Positions 27,547 to 36,380 of a stretch of DNA of 64,000 nucleotides are shown one piece after another (within the stretch, counting starts at the first letter, position 1; the number at the start of each line of letters is the position of its first letter). A model generated the notes under the pieces. That model made no database searches. It was not told where the DNA came from and saw nothing but the letters and a program-made list of their open reading frames with translations. The translations under genes were made by a program, and so were the position numbers. Source of the stretch: FW021-bin31 sp964647485 (GTDB lineage: Bacteria > Bacteroidota > Bacteroidia > Chitinophagales > Chitinophagaceae); contig CAZYHV010000007.1 in NCBI GenBank assembly GCA_964647485.1, forward strand, positions 62,001-126,000, in the 5' to 3' direction.

Positions 27547-29193
27547 ATGAAAAAGATTGTATTAAGTCTTGTATTATTTATTGCTTGTTCTTCCTATGCA
27601 CAAGAAATAAAGGGTACAAAGAATAAAACGGTCGTCAGTGACAATCCTGTAGTTCATATTGCTGAAGGAGATTTGAGGGGAATAACAGAAGGAGATGTTT
27701 CCATTTTTAAAGGAATTCCGTATGCGGCTCCCCCGGTTGGCAAATATCGCTGGCGACCTCCTCAAGCTGTAAAACAATGGGAGGGAATCCGCGATGCAAG
27801 CCAATTCTGTTCGGAATGTGCACAAGCAGGCTTTAGGCGTGGAAGTGACTCCATTGCAGAAGGTTCTTCTGAGAATTGTCTGTTTCTGAATATCTGGTCA
27901 CCTGACGGAACTACTAAAAGTACAAAACTTCCGGTAATGGTGTGGATTCATGGCGGTGCTTTTAAGTTTGGCAGTGGTTCTCAGCCGGGCTTTTCAGGAG
28001 AACAGTTTGCTAAACAAGGCATTATTTTAGTTACGATCAACTATCGTTTGGGACGACTTGGTTTCTTTGCATTTCCGGCACTGAGCAAAGAACATCCGGA
28101 TGAACCCAAAGGCAATTATGCCTACATGGATCAGATTGCTGCACTTAAATGGGTGCAGAAAAACATTGCTTCCTTCGGAGGCAATCCAAACAATGTGACC
28201 ATTTTCGGCCAGTCTGCAGGCGGCGTCTCGGTACATTCGCTCCTGACGATACCAAGTGCACGCGGTCTATTTCAAAAAGCAATTATCGAGTCTGGTGGTG
28301 GTCGGGATGGTGTACTCTCCGGGAGACCAATACACAAGGACGGTTCCGATGTATATTATCCCGTTTCAGCGGAGACTATCGGAGTAAATTTCGCTCGCAT
28401 GTATGGCATAAAAGGTACTGGCGATGATGCCCTTGCCAAACTTCGAGCCCTAAGCGTTTCTGAAATTGTAGATGGGGGAAAGGAAACGGATGGGCGCGGA
28501 GGTCCACGCATTTACGCTGGTCCAATTCTCGACGGCAAATTGGTTGTAGAAAGTTTTGAGAACGCATACAAAGTGGGTAAGCAGGCAAATGTACCTCTCT
28601 TAATTGGCTCAAATAGTGCAGAAGTACCGGCGGGTTTCGTCAATGCGGATTCGAAGGAAGAACTGTTTTCTAAATTTGGAAAACTGAAGGATGAGGCGAA
28701 AGCGGCTTACGACCCTGAAGGTACTGTCAGTTTGGCTAAACTTCTTACAATGGTTAATACGAATGTGGTATGGGCTGAGCCGGCCCGGTTTACCGCTAAT
28801 TCATTTGTGGCTAAAGGCGAACCGGTTTACATGTATCGTTTCTCCTATGTCCCCCGCTCAATGCAAGAAAGACTAAGGTATGGCGCACCGCACGGATCCG
28901 AAATCCCTTATGTGTTCGACAATCTCAGAGACAGTCGTTGGATGACCGTAATGGCTAAGGACAAAGAAGTGGCCAGGATGATACATGACTATTGGATTAA
29001 TTTTGCCAAAACCGGTAACCCAAATGGTAGGAGCCTTCCGAAATGGCCCAAATACAATCCGAAAACAAATGAGATTATGGAATTCCGTCGCAATGGAAAA
29101 GCAATCGCTGAACCAGATACTAACAAAGCAAGATTAGACGTGGTGGAAAAGGCAGTAACATCGGGGATAAAATTATTGACAAGAGGGATTTAA
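27547..29193 (+). CDS. Exported type-B carboxylesterase
   Basis: This 548-residue protein has a signal peptide (KKIVLSLVLFIACSSYAQ) and the carboxylesterase type-B fold. It shows FKGIPYAAPPVGKYRW, the CLFLNIWSP motif, an oxyanion HGGAF, the nucleophile Ser223 in FGQSAGGVSVH, and His449 in APHGSEIPYVF. It should hydrolyse carboxyl esters in the periplasm or outside the cell. It has its own operator-like site and -7 element; the aldo/keto reductase downstream has another, so the block is several transcription units under one control. Confidence 0.93.
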   Translation: MKKIVLSLVLFIACSSYAQEIKGTKNKTVVSDNPVVHIAEGDLRGITEGDVSIFKGIPYAAPPVGKYRWRPPQAVKQWEGIRDASQFCSECAQAGFRRGSDSIAEGSSENCLFLNIWSPDGTTKSTKLPVMVWIHGGAFKFGSGSQPGFSGEQFAKQGIILVTINYRLGRLGFFAFPALSKEHPDEPKGNYAYMDQIAALKWVQKNIASFGGNPNNVTIFGQSAGGVSVHSLLTIPSARGLFQKAIIESGGGRDGVLSGRPIHKDGSDVYYPVSAETIGVNFARMYGIKGTGDDALAKLRALSVSEIVDGGKETDGRGGPRIYAGPILDGKLVVESFENAYKVGKQANVPLLIGSNSAEVPAGFVNADSKEELFSKFGKLKDEAKAAYDPEGTVSLAKLLTMVNTNVVWAEPARFTANSFVAKGEPVYMYRFSYVPRSMQERLRYGAPHGSEIPYVFDNLRDSRWMTVMAKDKEVARMIHDYWINFAKTGNPNGRSLPKWPKYNPKTNEIMEFRRNGKAIAEPDTNKARLDVVEKAVTSGIKLLTRGI

Positions 29194-29199
29194 GTAAAA

Positions 29200-29225
29200 A
29201 TGGTAGATCATTCGGTAATCCATAT
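29200..29225 (+). promoter_or_regulatory. Operator-like site 3, upstream of the aldo/keto reductase
   Basis: GGTAGATCATTCGGTAATCC plus ATAT, the same 26-bp design as at 27448. A GACCTTTG-like -7 element ends at 29257, exactly 32 bp after the site as in site 2. The reductase starts at 29278. Confidence 0.65.
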
Positions 29226-29277
29226 ACTATCAGACCGGCGAAATACAAAGACCTTTGCACAAACAATAAATTAAACA

Positions 29278-30132
29278 ATGATGCAAAAAGAAAAATTGAA
29301 TAACGGAATTGAAATGCCCATTCTTGGATTTGGCGTTTTCCAAGTTAAGGATTTAAACGTATGTGAACAATCTGTTGTGGATGCCATAGAAACTGGCTAT
29401 CGTTTGATAGATACAGCACAATCTTATGGCAATGAAGAGGCCGTAGGTAAAGCCATAAAAAGATGTGGAGTTGCGAGAGAAGAATTGTTTATCACCACCA
29501 AACTTTGGATACAGCCCAATGGCTTTGAGGGAACAAAAAAAGCTTTTGAAAATTCATTAAAGAAACTGCAGTTAGATTATTTGGATTTATATCTCATTCA
29601 TCAGCCTTATGGGGATGTGTATGGCGAATGGCGTGCCATAGAAGAATTCTATCGGCAGGGTAAGATCAGAGCCATTGGTGTGTCCAACTTTCCACCGGAT
29701 CGTTTAATGGATTTGATGGTTCATAACGAAGTAAACCCTGCCGTAAATCAGATTGAAGTAAATCCTTTCCAACAGCAGATCGAAACACAACAATTTTTAA
29801 AAGATAATAGTATTCAAGCGGAAGCCTGGGCGCCTTTTGCAGAAGGGAAAAATAATATTTTCAAAAATGAATTATTGCTTTCAATCGCTGCGAAATACAA
29901 CAAAAGTGTTGCACAAGTCATTCTTCGCTGGCTTACGCAAAGAGGCATCGTTGTTCTTTCAAAAACAGTTCATAAAGAAAGAATGGAAGAAAACATTACT
30001 ATTTTTGATTTTGAATTAAGCCCGGAAGATATACAAGCCATTAAAACATTGGATACAAATACCAGCAGTTTTTTTGACCATCGCAATCCTGAAATGGTGA
30101 AATGGTTGGGTGAAAGAAAATTAAATACTTAA
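29278..30132 (+). CDS. Aldo/keto reductase
   Basis: This 284-residue NAD(P)H oxidoreductase of the AKR superfamily has the full catalytic tetrad: Asp45 and Tyr50 in RLIDTAQSYGNE, Lys75 in FITTKLW and His108 in YLIHQPYG. A late cofactor segment reads VVLSKTVHKERMEEN. It reduces aldehydes and ketones to alcohols, resembling the DkgA/YvgN group. The flavodoxin gene follows 1 bp after its stop, so they are one unit. The ATG ATG pair at 29278/29281 leaves the exact start open. Confidence 0.93.
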   Translation: MMQKEKLNNGIEMPILGFGVFQVKDLNVCEQSVVDAIETGYRLIDTAQSYGNEEAVGKAIKRCGVAREELFITTKLWIQPNGFEGTKKAFENSLKKLQLDYLDLYLIHQPYGDVYGEWRAIEEFYRQGKIRAIGVSNFPPDRLMDLMVHNEVNPAVNQIEVNPFQQQIETQQFLKDNSIQAEAWAPFAEGKNNIFKNELLLSIAAKYNKSVAQVILRWLTQRGIVVLSKTVHKERMEENITIFDFELSPEDIQAIKTLDTNTSSFFDHRNPEMVKWLGERKLNT

Positions 30133-30133
30133 G

Positions 30134-30763
30134 ATGAAAAAACTAACAACATTTGGATTAATGATAGCCGCAAGTATCTGCATGATATCGGCCTGTTCAA
30201 ATGCACAAAGTCCATCAACGGAAAAGAATAAATCGATGACCGAGGGTAATATCCTCATTGTTTATTTATCCCGAACGAATAACACCGAGGCTGTTGCAGA
30301 GATTATTCACAATCAGGTAGGAGGTAAACTGGTGGAATTGGAATTGAAAAATCCCTATCCAAAAAATTACCAACAAATTGTGGCGCAGGTCGATGAGGAG
30401 AATGAAAAAGGATATTTACCACCTCTTAAAACAAAAATAGACAGCATTGAAAAATACGACCTGATATTTATCGGCTTTCCCACTTGGGATATGCAATTGC
30501 CACCGCCAATGAAAAGCTTTTTGAACCAATACGATTTAAGGGATAAAACGGTAGTTCCTTTCAACACTAATGGAGGATACGGCCTGGGAAGTAGTATTCG
30601 ACAAGTAAAAGAACTTTGTCCGGATTCCAACATCCTTGAAGCCTTTTCCACCAGAGGTGGATTAGAAAGGGATGGCATATACCTGGCCATTGAAGGGGAA
30701 AGAAAAGAAGAAGTCCGTACCGAAGTTAAAGCGTGGTTACAAAAAAATGATTTAATAAAATAA
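30134..30763 (+). CDS. Flavodoxin-like lipoprotein
   Basis: The 209 residues start with a lipoprotein signal (lipobox MISAC, Cys21) and then a flavodoxin domain. The FMN phosphate loop reads ILIVYLSRTNNTEAVAEII and the second region is IFIGFPTWDMQLPPPMKSFL. It should bind FMN and act as an electron carrier or quinone/nitro-reductase-like protein at the periplasmic side. It is 1 bp after the aldo/keto reductase and precedes an SDR by 46 bp. Confidence 0.88.
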   Translation: MKKLTTFGLMIAASICMISACSNAQSPSTEKNKSMTEGNILIVYLSRTNNTEAVAEIIHNQVGGKLVELELKNPYPKNYQQIVAQVDEENEKGYLPPLKTKIDSIEKYDLIFIGFPTWDMQLPPPMKSFLNQYDLRDKTVVPFNTNGGYGLGSSIRQVKELCPDSNILEAFSTRGGLERDGIYLAIEGERKEEVRTEVKAWLQKNDLIK

Positions 30764-30809
30764 GACTAAGAGGTTTAAAATAGTAATAAAAAAATAAAGT
30801 CAATTAAAA

Positions 30810-31658
30810 ATGAAGACTAACAAAGATATCGTGGTGCTTGTCGGAGCAGGTCAAATAGGAATGGCAATAGCAAGACGAATAGGTTATGGAAAGATAATTT
30901 TCGTTGCCGATTTAAAAATTGAAAAGGCCAACTCCATTTGCAAAATAATGAAAGAAGCAGGCTTTGACGTCATCCCTTTCGAGGTGGATATTTCATCCAA
31001 AGCCTCCATCCTTCAATTGATTGAAGAAGTGCAAAAAGAAGGAAACGTTTCAACGATAATCAATGCGGCAGGCGTATCACCAAGTCAGGCCTCCATAGAA
31101 CAAATCTTGAAAGTGGACTTATACGGAACTGCTGTTCTACTGGAAGAATTTGGCAAAGTAATCAAAGAAGGCGGAACCGGCGTTACTATTTCAAGCCAAT
31201 CGGGACATAGAATGCCTGCGTTAGATCCGAAAACGGACAGGCAATTAGCCATGACGCCACCCGGGGAGCTATTGGATTTGAAAGTGCTAAAAACTGAAAA
31301 TATCAAGGACACGTTACATGCTTACCAAATGGCAAAGCGTTGCAACGTAAAAAGGGTAATGGCTGAGGCTGTGAAATGGGGAGAAAAAGGGGCAAGAGTA
31401 AATTCTATTTCACCGGGCATCATCATCACCCCATTGGCTTTGGATGAAATAAATGGACCAAGAGGCGATTTTTACAAAAATATGTTTGCGAAATGTCCGG
31501 CAGGTCGTCCCGGAATTGCAGATGAAGTAGCCCATGTGGCGGAGTTGTTATTGTCCGATAGCGGAGCATTTATTACCGGATCTGATTTCTTAATCGATGG
31601 TGGCGCTACTGCTTCTTATTTCTATGGACCACTTCAGCCTGAAAAGCATCCATCCTGA
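30810..31658 (+). CDS. Short-chain dehydrogenase/reductase
   Basis: This 282-residue SDR has the cofactor loop LVGAGQIGMAIARRIG (Gly12, Gly14, Gly17), which is GxGxxG rather than the usual TGxxxGIG. It also has the INAAGVSP strand, catalytic Ser in GVTISSQSG and Tyr172/Lys176 in YQMAK. The C-terminus carries LSDSGAFITGSDFLIDGGA, normal for the family. The substrate is unknown. It is downstream of the flavodoxin lipoprotein in the AraC block. Confidence 0.9.
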   Translation: MKTNKDIVVLVGAGQIGMAIARRIGYGKIIFVADLKIEKANSICKIMKEAGFDVIPFEVDISSKASILQLIEEVQKEGNVSTIINAAGVSPSQASIEQILKVDLYGTAVLLEEFGKVIKEGGTGVTISSQSGHRMPALDPKTDRQLAMTPPGELLDLKVLKTENIKDTLHAYQMAKRCNVKRVMAEAVKWGEKGARVNSISPGIIITPLALDEINGPRGDFYKNMFAKCPAGRPGIADEVAHVAELLLSDSGAFITGSDFLIDGGATASYFYGPLQPEKHPS

Positions 31659-31784
31659 CATCCCTAACCAATAAGGCAAAAGGTCTTACACAGAAACCTG
31701 GAATAGTAAAGGTCATAACATGAATATGTTAGAACGTACCTCGTTTAAAGATATTTAACTGTTAATTTCAAAATAATAGGAATA

Positions 31785-31901
31785 ATGCAAAAAAGAACAT
31801 TAGGAAAAAACGGACTGGAAGTTTCAGCTCTTGGTTTAGGTTGTATGGGAATGAGTTACGGATATGGACCTGCAAAAGATAAAAAGGAAATCACTACTTG
31901 A
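31785..31901 (+). pseudogene. Aldo/keto reductase relic 1
   Basis: A 38-codon frame reads MQKRTLGKNGLEVSALGLGC and continues MGMSYGYGPAK before a stop, which is the start of an AKR of the YajO/IolS type cut off after its first strand. No downstream continuation is seen before the next gene. The gap 31659-31945 otherwise holds nothing I can identify. Confidence 0.7.
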
Positions 31902-31945
31902 AGATTCATTGTCATTATTAAAATAAATTTAAACCTCTTTGAAAA

Positions 31946-33082
31946 ATGAAAATGATAAATAAACACAGCTATAACCCGGGTAATAAAAAAATAAGCGTCT
32001 CTGTACATTTCTTGCTGTTATTGCTTGTAATTTCTCTTTTATTTGTTTCATGCTCCACCACTAAAAACAGTATAGGAAAGGAACCCTTAATGATTCAAAA
32101 ACAAGGAAGCTTTGCCGTTGGAGGAACCGTCATCTCCAGCCCCGGAACCTTCGACTTAAAAGATCCTTTAAATCCTCAGGGACAGACCTTCCACGGGGAC
32201 CACGCTTATGTTTTTTATCAAATTCCGGTTCATGCACGGAAGTATCCTATCGTTTTTCTGCATGGTGCCGGTCAATCTAAAAAGACCTGGGAATCAACAC
32301 CCGATGGCAGAGAAGGCTTCCAGAACATTTTTTTACGCCGTCGTTTCCCTGTTTACCTTGTAGATCAACCCAGAAGAGGAGACGCCGGAAAGAGTACCGT
32401 AGAAACTACGATTAAACCCATTCCGCAAGAGCAATTCTGGTTTACGCAATTTCGAATAGGCAATTATCCTGATTATTTTCCAAAGGTTCAATTTCCAAAA
32501 GATTCAGCTTCTCTGGAACAATTTTATCGGCAAATGACCCCGAACACGGGCAGTTTTGATCCGGATATCGTTTCTGATGCACTATCCGCATTGTTTGACA
32601 AAATTGGGGAAGGAATTTTGGTCACCCATTCACAGGGTGGAGGACCGGGCTGGTTTACCGCTATTAAAAATAAGAAAGTAAAAGCTATCGTAGCCTACGA
32701 ACCCTACAGCAACTTTGTATTTCCCGAGGGAGAATTACCTCCGCCTATAGAATCCAATGGCCTTTTTGGTGATCTAAAGGGGGGTGAAGTTCCTTTGTCA
32801 GAGTTCAAAAAGCTCACTGAAATACCTATCATTATTTATTATGGAGACAATATTGCCGACGAACCAACCAAAGTATGGACCAAAGATCACTGGCGTGCGG
32901 GACTTGAAATGGCTCGACTATGGGTGTCTACCATTAATAAACATGGAGGCGATGCAACTGTCGTTCATCTTCCTGAGAAAGGAATAAAAGGCAACTCACA
33001 TTTTATGATGTCAGACCTGAACAACGTGCAGATAGCAGATTTAATGTCGGATTGGTTAAAAGAAAAAGGGCTGGATAAGTAA
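31946..33082 (+). CDS. Alpha/beta-hydrolase lipoprotein
   Basis: The 378-residue protein has a lipoprotein signal ending LLFVSC (Cys36) and an alpha/beta-hydrolase domain. It shows PIVFLHGAGQSKKTWESTPDG with the oxyanion loop and the nucleophile Ser229 in VTHSQGGGPGW. A C-terminal His in KGNSHFMMSDL is a plausible base. It resembles the esterase group found near carboxymuconolactone-decarboxylase-like genes in Bacteroidota accessory loci. The substrate is unknown. The next unit has its own operator-like site. Confidence 0.88.
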   Translation: MKMINKHSYNPGNKKISVSVHFLLLLLVISLLFVSCSTTKNSIGKEPLMIQKQGSFAVGGTVISSPGTFDLKDPLNPQGQTFHGDHAYVFYQIPVHARKYPIVFLHGAGQSKKTWESTPDGREGFQNIFLRRRFPVYLVDQPRRGDAGKSTVETTIKPIPQEQFWFTQFRIGNYPDYFPKVQFPKDSASLEQFYRQMTPNTGSFDPDIVSDALSALFDKIGEGILVTHSQGGGPGWFTAIKNKKVKAIVAYEPYSNFVFPEGELPPPIESNGLFGDLKGGEVPLSEFKKLTEIPIIIYYGDNIADEPTKVWTKDHWRAGLEMARLWVSTINKHGGDATVVHLPEKGIKGNSHFMMSDLNNVQIADLMSDWLKEKGLDK

Positions 33083-33084
33083 TA

Positions 33085-33110
33085 TAGGTAGGAATATCCG
33101 TAATCCATAT
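33085..33110 (+). promoter_or_regulatory. Operator-like site 4, upstream of the CMD-like gene
   Basis: A divergent copy of the 26-bp site (GGTAGGAATATCCGTAATCC plus ATAT). A TTTTG element ends at 33141, 31 bp after the site, followed by the gene at 33182. Confidence 0.55.
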
Positions 33111-33181
33111 ATCTTCTGAACCCCGGCATTTCTGAATTTTGCATAAAAGAAATATTAATAACGATTTAAAAAAAAAATTCT

Positions 33182-33916
33182 ATGATAATCAAAAAAGTAA
33201 TAACCGGGTTATTCATTGGTTTGATGGGTATCGGACTTACCGCAAATGCGCATCAACAACCAACAAAAGACGATACCTTGAGCCGAAAGCAACAGAGCAT
33301 TGTTTCTATTGCAGCATTAACGGCAACGGGAGATTTAGAAAGTCTAAAACCTGCATTAAATACCGGGCTGGATGCCGGCCTGACCATCCATGAAATTCAG
33401 GAAGTCATCATCCATCTGTATGCGTATGCCGGATTTCCGCGAAGTATCCGTGGACTGCAAACTTTTATGAAGGTGTTAGACGAACGTAAAATTAAAGGAA
33501 TCGAAGATAAATCGGGACCTGAAGCTTCACCCATAAGGGATAAAAGAAGTAAATATGCCCGTGGTGTAGAAACCCTGTACGAATTGACCGGTCGAAACTG
33601 GAGCAAACCGAAGTCCGGCTATGGTGCTTTTGCTCCGGCAATGGATCGCTTTCTGAAAGAGCATTTATTTGCAGATATTTTTGAACGCGATGTATTGACT
33701 TATGCCGAAAGAGAGTTAGTTACCGTATCGGTACTCGGTAGTATCGGAGGGGTAGAGCCTATGTTACGGTCGCATTTAAATATTTGTTTAAGTCTTGGGC
33801 TAACGCCTCGGCAGTTGCAACAATTTGCATCAACCATTAGTCATACGCTTCCCTCTCAGAAGGCAAAAAAAGTTCAATCTATTGTAAAGGAAGTATTAAA
33901 AAGTCACAAGAAATAA
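33182..33916 (+). CDS. Exported carboxymuconolactone decarboxylase-family protein, tandem domains
   Basis: The 244 residues begin with a signal peptide (KKVITGLFIGLMGIGLTANA) and contain two CMD-like helical modules. The first includes LDAGLTIHEIQEVIIHLYAYAG and the second LGSIGGVEPMLRSHLNICLSLG. The CxxC/CxxxH redox motif of AhpD-like members is not evident, so an antioxidant peroxidase-partner role is not supported. CMD proteins in such operons are often tied to aromatic or quinone metabolism. It has its own operator-like site and precedes a dienelactone-hydrolase-like gene by 12 bp. Confidence 0.85.
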   Translation: MIIKKVITGLFIGLMGIGLTANAHQQPTKDDTLSRKQQSIVSIAALTATGDLESLKPALNTGLDAGLTIHEIQEVIIHLYAYAGFPRSIRGLQTFMKVLDERKIKGIEDKSGPEASPIRDKRSKYARGVETLYELTGRNWSKPKSGYGAFAPAMDRFLKEHLFADIFERDVLTYAERELVTVSVLGSIGGVEPMLRSHLNICLSLGLTPRQLQQFASTISHTLPSQKAKKVQSIVKEVLKSHKK

Positions 33917-33928
33917 AACCATAAAACC

Positions 33929-35026
33929 ATGAAAAATATAATCTTAGCAGGCCTTATAATGGCAACAGTTATGAATGCCGTAAAGGCACAATTACCTCAA
34001 AAAGGACAAAATTCGTCAGGACAGTATGGACCAATATTGGATTATCAACAAAATCCCTACGGTTTGGTCTATGAAGAAGCCATCACGGAAAATGGAAAGG
34101 GAGCGGTCAATATTCATCCGGTAATCTACAAACTGAACGGAATAGAAATTGCAGCTAATGTCTATACTCCGGCTCATTATGATTCATCAAAAAAATATCC
34201 GGCCATAACGGTAGCACATCCTAACGGAGGTATAAAGGAGCAGACGGCGGGATTATATGCCCAACGTTTAGCGGAGGCCGGTTATATTACCATTGCTGCC
34301 GATGCAGCCTATCAGGGAGCAAGTGGTGGAGAACCTCGCAATGTGGACAAGCCCGCAAACCGCATTGAAGACATTCATGGCATGGCTGATTTTATTTCCC
34401 AATATCCGGGAGTGGATGCAAGTCGTTTGGGCGCTTTAGGAATTTGTGGCGGAGGCGGCTATACCCTGGCTGCTGCTAAAACCGACAAACGTTTTAAAGC
34501 GATAGCAACGATAAGCATGTTCAATTCCGGAGAAGTAAGACGGAATGGTTTTCAGAATTCACAACTAAACACGATTCAGGAACGCTTAAAGGAAGCTTCG
34601 GATGCCCGTGCACAGCAGGCCGCCGGGGGCAAAATTCTCTATGCAGCTGAGGGCTTTACAGATCTCACCGATGAAGAGATAGCCAATCTTCCCTTTGATC
34701 TGTATCGCGAAGGAGCTGTTTACTATGGTAGAACCCATGCGCACCCAAATTCAACTTCCAGATATACCAAGAGTAGTTTGCTGGCTCTGATGAGTTTTGA
34801 CGCTACCAACCAAATAGAACTGATTAATCAGCCCCTACTGATGATAGCAGGGAGTGAAGCCGACACAAAATATATGACCGATGAAGCTTTCAGCAAGGCT
34901 GTGAATGCAAAAAATAAGGAACTCTTTCTGATTGATGGCGCTACTCATATAGAGACTTACTGGAAGCCGGAATATGTATCTCAGGCTGTAAATAAATTAG
35001 TAGACTTTTATCAAACAAATCTTTAA
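33929..35026 (+). CDS. Exported dienelactone hydrolase-like alpha/beta hydrolase
   Basis: This 365-residue protein has a signal peptide (KNIILAGLIMATVMNAVKAQ) and a DLH-type fold. The nucleophile position is Cys173 in LGICGGGGYTLAAA, as in dienelactone hydrolases, where Cys replaces Ser. A late Asp is in MIAGSEADTKYMTDEAF and the His in IDGATHIETYW. The family opens lactone rings or cleaves activated esters; the location with a CMD protein and a cupin recalls ring-cleavage pathways, but the exported state is unusual for that. Confidence 0.88.
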   Translation: MKNIILAGLIMATVMNAVKAQLPQKGQNSSGQYGPILDYQQNPYGLVYEEAITENGKGAVNIHPVIYKLNGIEIAANVYTPAHYDSSKKYPAITVAHPNGGIKEQTAGLYAQRLAEAGYITIAADAAYQGASGGEPRNVDKPANRIEDIHGMADFISQYPGVDASRLGALGICGGGGYTLAAAKTDKRFKAIATISMFNSGEVRRNGFQNSQLNTIQERLKEASDARAQQAAGGKILYAAEGFTDLTDEEIANLPFDLYREGAVYYGRTHAHPNSTSRYTKSSLLALMSFDATNQIELINQPLLMIAGSEADTKYMTDEAFSKAVNAKNKELFLIDGATHIETYWKPEYVSQAVNKLVDFYQTNL

Positions 35027-35040
35027 ATAAAAGGAAGAAA

Positions 35041-35529
35041 ATGAGAATTTTAAATGTAATGGTAGCGACTATTTTGATAGGAACCCTGCTTGGTTCTTGC
35101 AAAGATGGTCAAGATGGGAAGGCAACTGTTCTTAATCAGAATAAGGATATGATCTTTTCAAAAGGTGAAAAAATAGAAAATGATGATCGTTTTAATGGCA
35201 CGGTATGGGTCAATTCCTTAATTACGGCCGACAGTGCCAATAAAACAGCGGTTGGAAATGTTATTTTCGAGCCCGGTGCAAGATCGGATTGGCACATTCA
35301 TCCGAGCGGACAAATTTTATTGGTCACGGGTGGCGTTGGCTACTATCAAGAGCAAGGTAGTCCGAAGATAATCCTCCATAAAGGCGATGTGGTCAGGTGC
35401 CCGCCCAATGTCCCGCACTGGCATGGTGCAAGTCCCGATGAAGAATTTATTCAAATTGCTGTTACCGGCAGAGAAAATGGTCCGACAGAATGGCTACGAG
35501 AGGTTACAGAAGAAGAATATACAAAATAA
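35041..35529 (+). CDS. Cupin-domain lipoprotein
   Basis: The 162 residues start with a lipobox LLGSC (Cys20) and fold as a single cupin: GARSDWHIHPSGQILLVTGG with the metal His pair, then KGDVVRCPPNVPHWHGASPDEEFI with the third and fourth ligands. Similar cupins sit beside CMD proteins in many bacteria and may be small redox or isomerase enzymes. It is the last intact gene of the AraC-controlled block. Confidence 0.9.
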   Translation: MRILNVMVATILIGTLLGSCKDGQDGKATVLNQNKDMIFSKGEKIENDDRFNGTVWVNSLITADSANKTAVGNVIFEPGARSDWHIHPSGQILLVTGGVGYYQEQGSPKIILHKGDVVRCPPNVPHWHGASPDEEFIQIAVTGRENGPTEWLREVTEEEYTK

Positions 35530-35592
35530 ACAGTAAAAACAGATCAGTATCAGACTAAAAGATAGTTTGACACTGAATTAATTTTAAAGATT

Positions 35593-35640
35593 ATGCAAAA
35601 AAGAAAATTAGGAAAAAGCGGACTATAAGTATCAGCCATA
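35593..35640 (+). pseudogene. Aldo/keto reductase relic 2
   Basis: MQKRKLGKSGL followed at once by an in-frame stop at the point where an AKR would continue EVSA. The wording parallels relic 1 at 31785. After the stop the sequence decays; 35641-35847 has no other gene I can support. Confidence 0.55.
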
Positions 35641-35847
35641 AAAAATTGTTTTATGAGAGTAAATGTGGGTTAAACAGGGTATGAAAACAATGATGGATAC
35701 GGTATGGAATTTAGGGAATTGGCTTGCAAGGGGTTAAATGGGATAAAAGGCGGACAGGAGCAGTTAATTTACTGATTGTTAAGGATATCAACGGATGTAC
35801 CGGTTTTTCAGCTTGCCTAATAGGCCGGAATTTCGTAATTTTACGAT

Positions 35848-36375
35848 GTGGGAAATCGGAAAGAAATAGAATTAGACTTTGTCGTCGATGAGTTGACAAA
35901 TTCAATCCGGAATACTATCTCCGGTGATAGTTTTTCGACTGAAGTGGGTAGGTTTACGCATAGTGACTGTAAGCAGACAATAAAGAAAAACGGTTGGAAT
36001 TTTAATTGGAAATCAGAACTTGATAATGATGTCAAAGATATCTATAAACTGACAATCGTAGGGAATGCGGATATTATTCAGGGGCTTTTGAGTATTCATA
36101 GAGAAACGGACCATATTTTTATGGATCTCCTTGAAAATGTACCCTTTAATATTGGCAAAAGCAAACTTTATGAAGGGGTAGCCGGAAACCTTGTAGCATT
36201 TGCCTGCAAGCTTTCTTTTCAATTTGGATTTGAAGGCTTCGTAGCATTTACAGCAAAAACGAGGTTGATAAGACATTATGAGGAAACACTGGGAGCTTAT
36301 CATCTCGGAAATCAAAGAATGATCATTCCAACGCATTCAGCCAGAAAATTAGTAGATAAATACTTTAAAACATAA
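35848..36375 (+). CDS. GNAT-like protein, probable partner of the small protein at 36381
   Basis: The 175-residue frame begins at GTG 35848; the ATG at 35846 is out of frame. The central part reads KLYEGVAGNLVAFACKLSFQ and FGFEGFVAFTAKTRLIRHYEE, which resembles the acetyl-CoA-binding and final strands of GNAT acetyltransferases ('G.G..L...A...g..G.v.l.a...l..fYe..lG'). The N-terminal 80 residues look like its remaining beta sheet. The gene is followed 5 bp later by a 39-residue protein. The pair may be a toxin-antitoxin or similar module; that is inference. Confidence 0.65.
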   Translation: MGNRKEIELDFVVDELTNSIRNTISGDSFSTEVGRFTHSDCKQTIKKNGWNFNWKSELDNDVKDIYKLTIVGNADIIQGLLSIHRETDHIFMDLLENVPFNIGKSKLYEGVAGNLVAFACKLSFQFGFEGFVAFTAKTRLIRHYEETLGAYHLGNQRMIIPTHSARKLVDKYFKT

Positions 36376-36380
36376 AAGTT

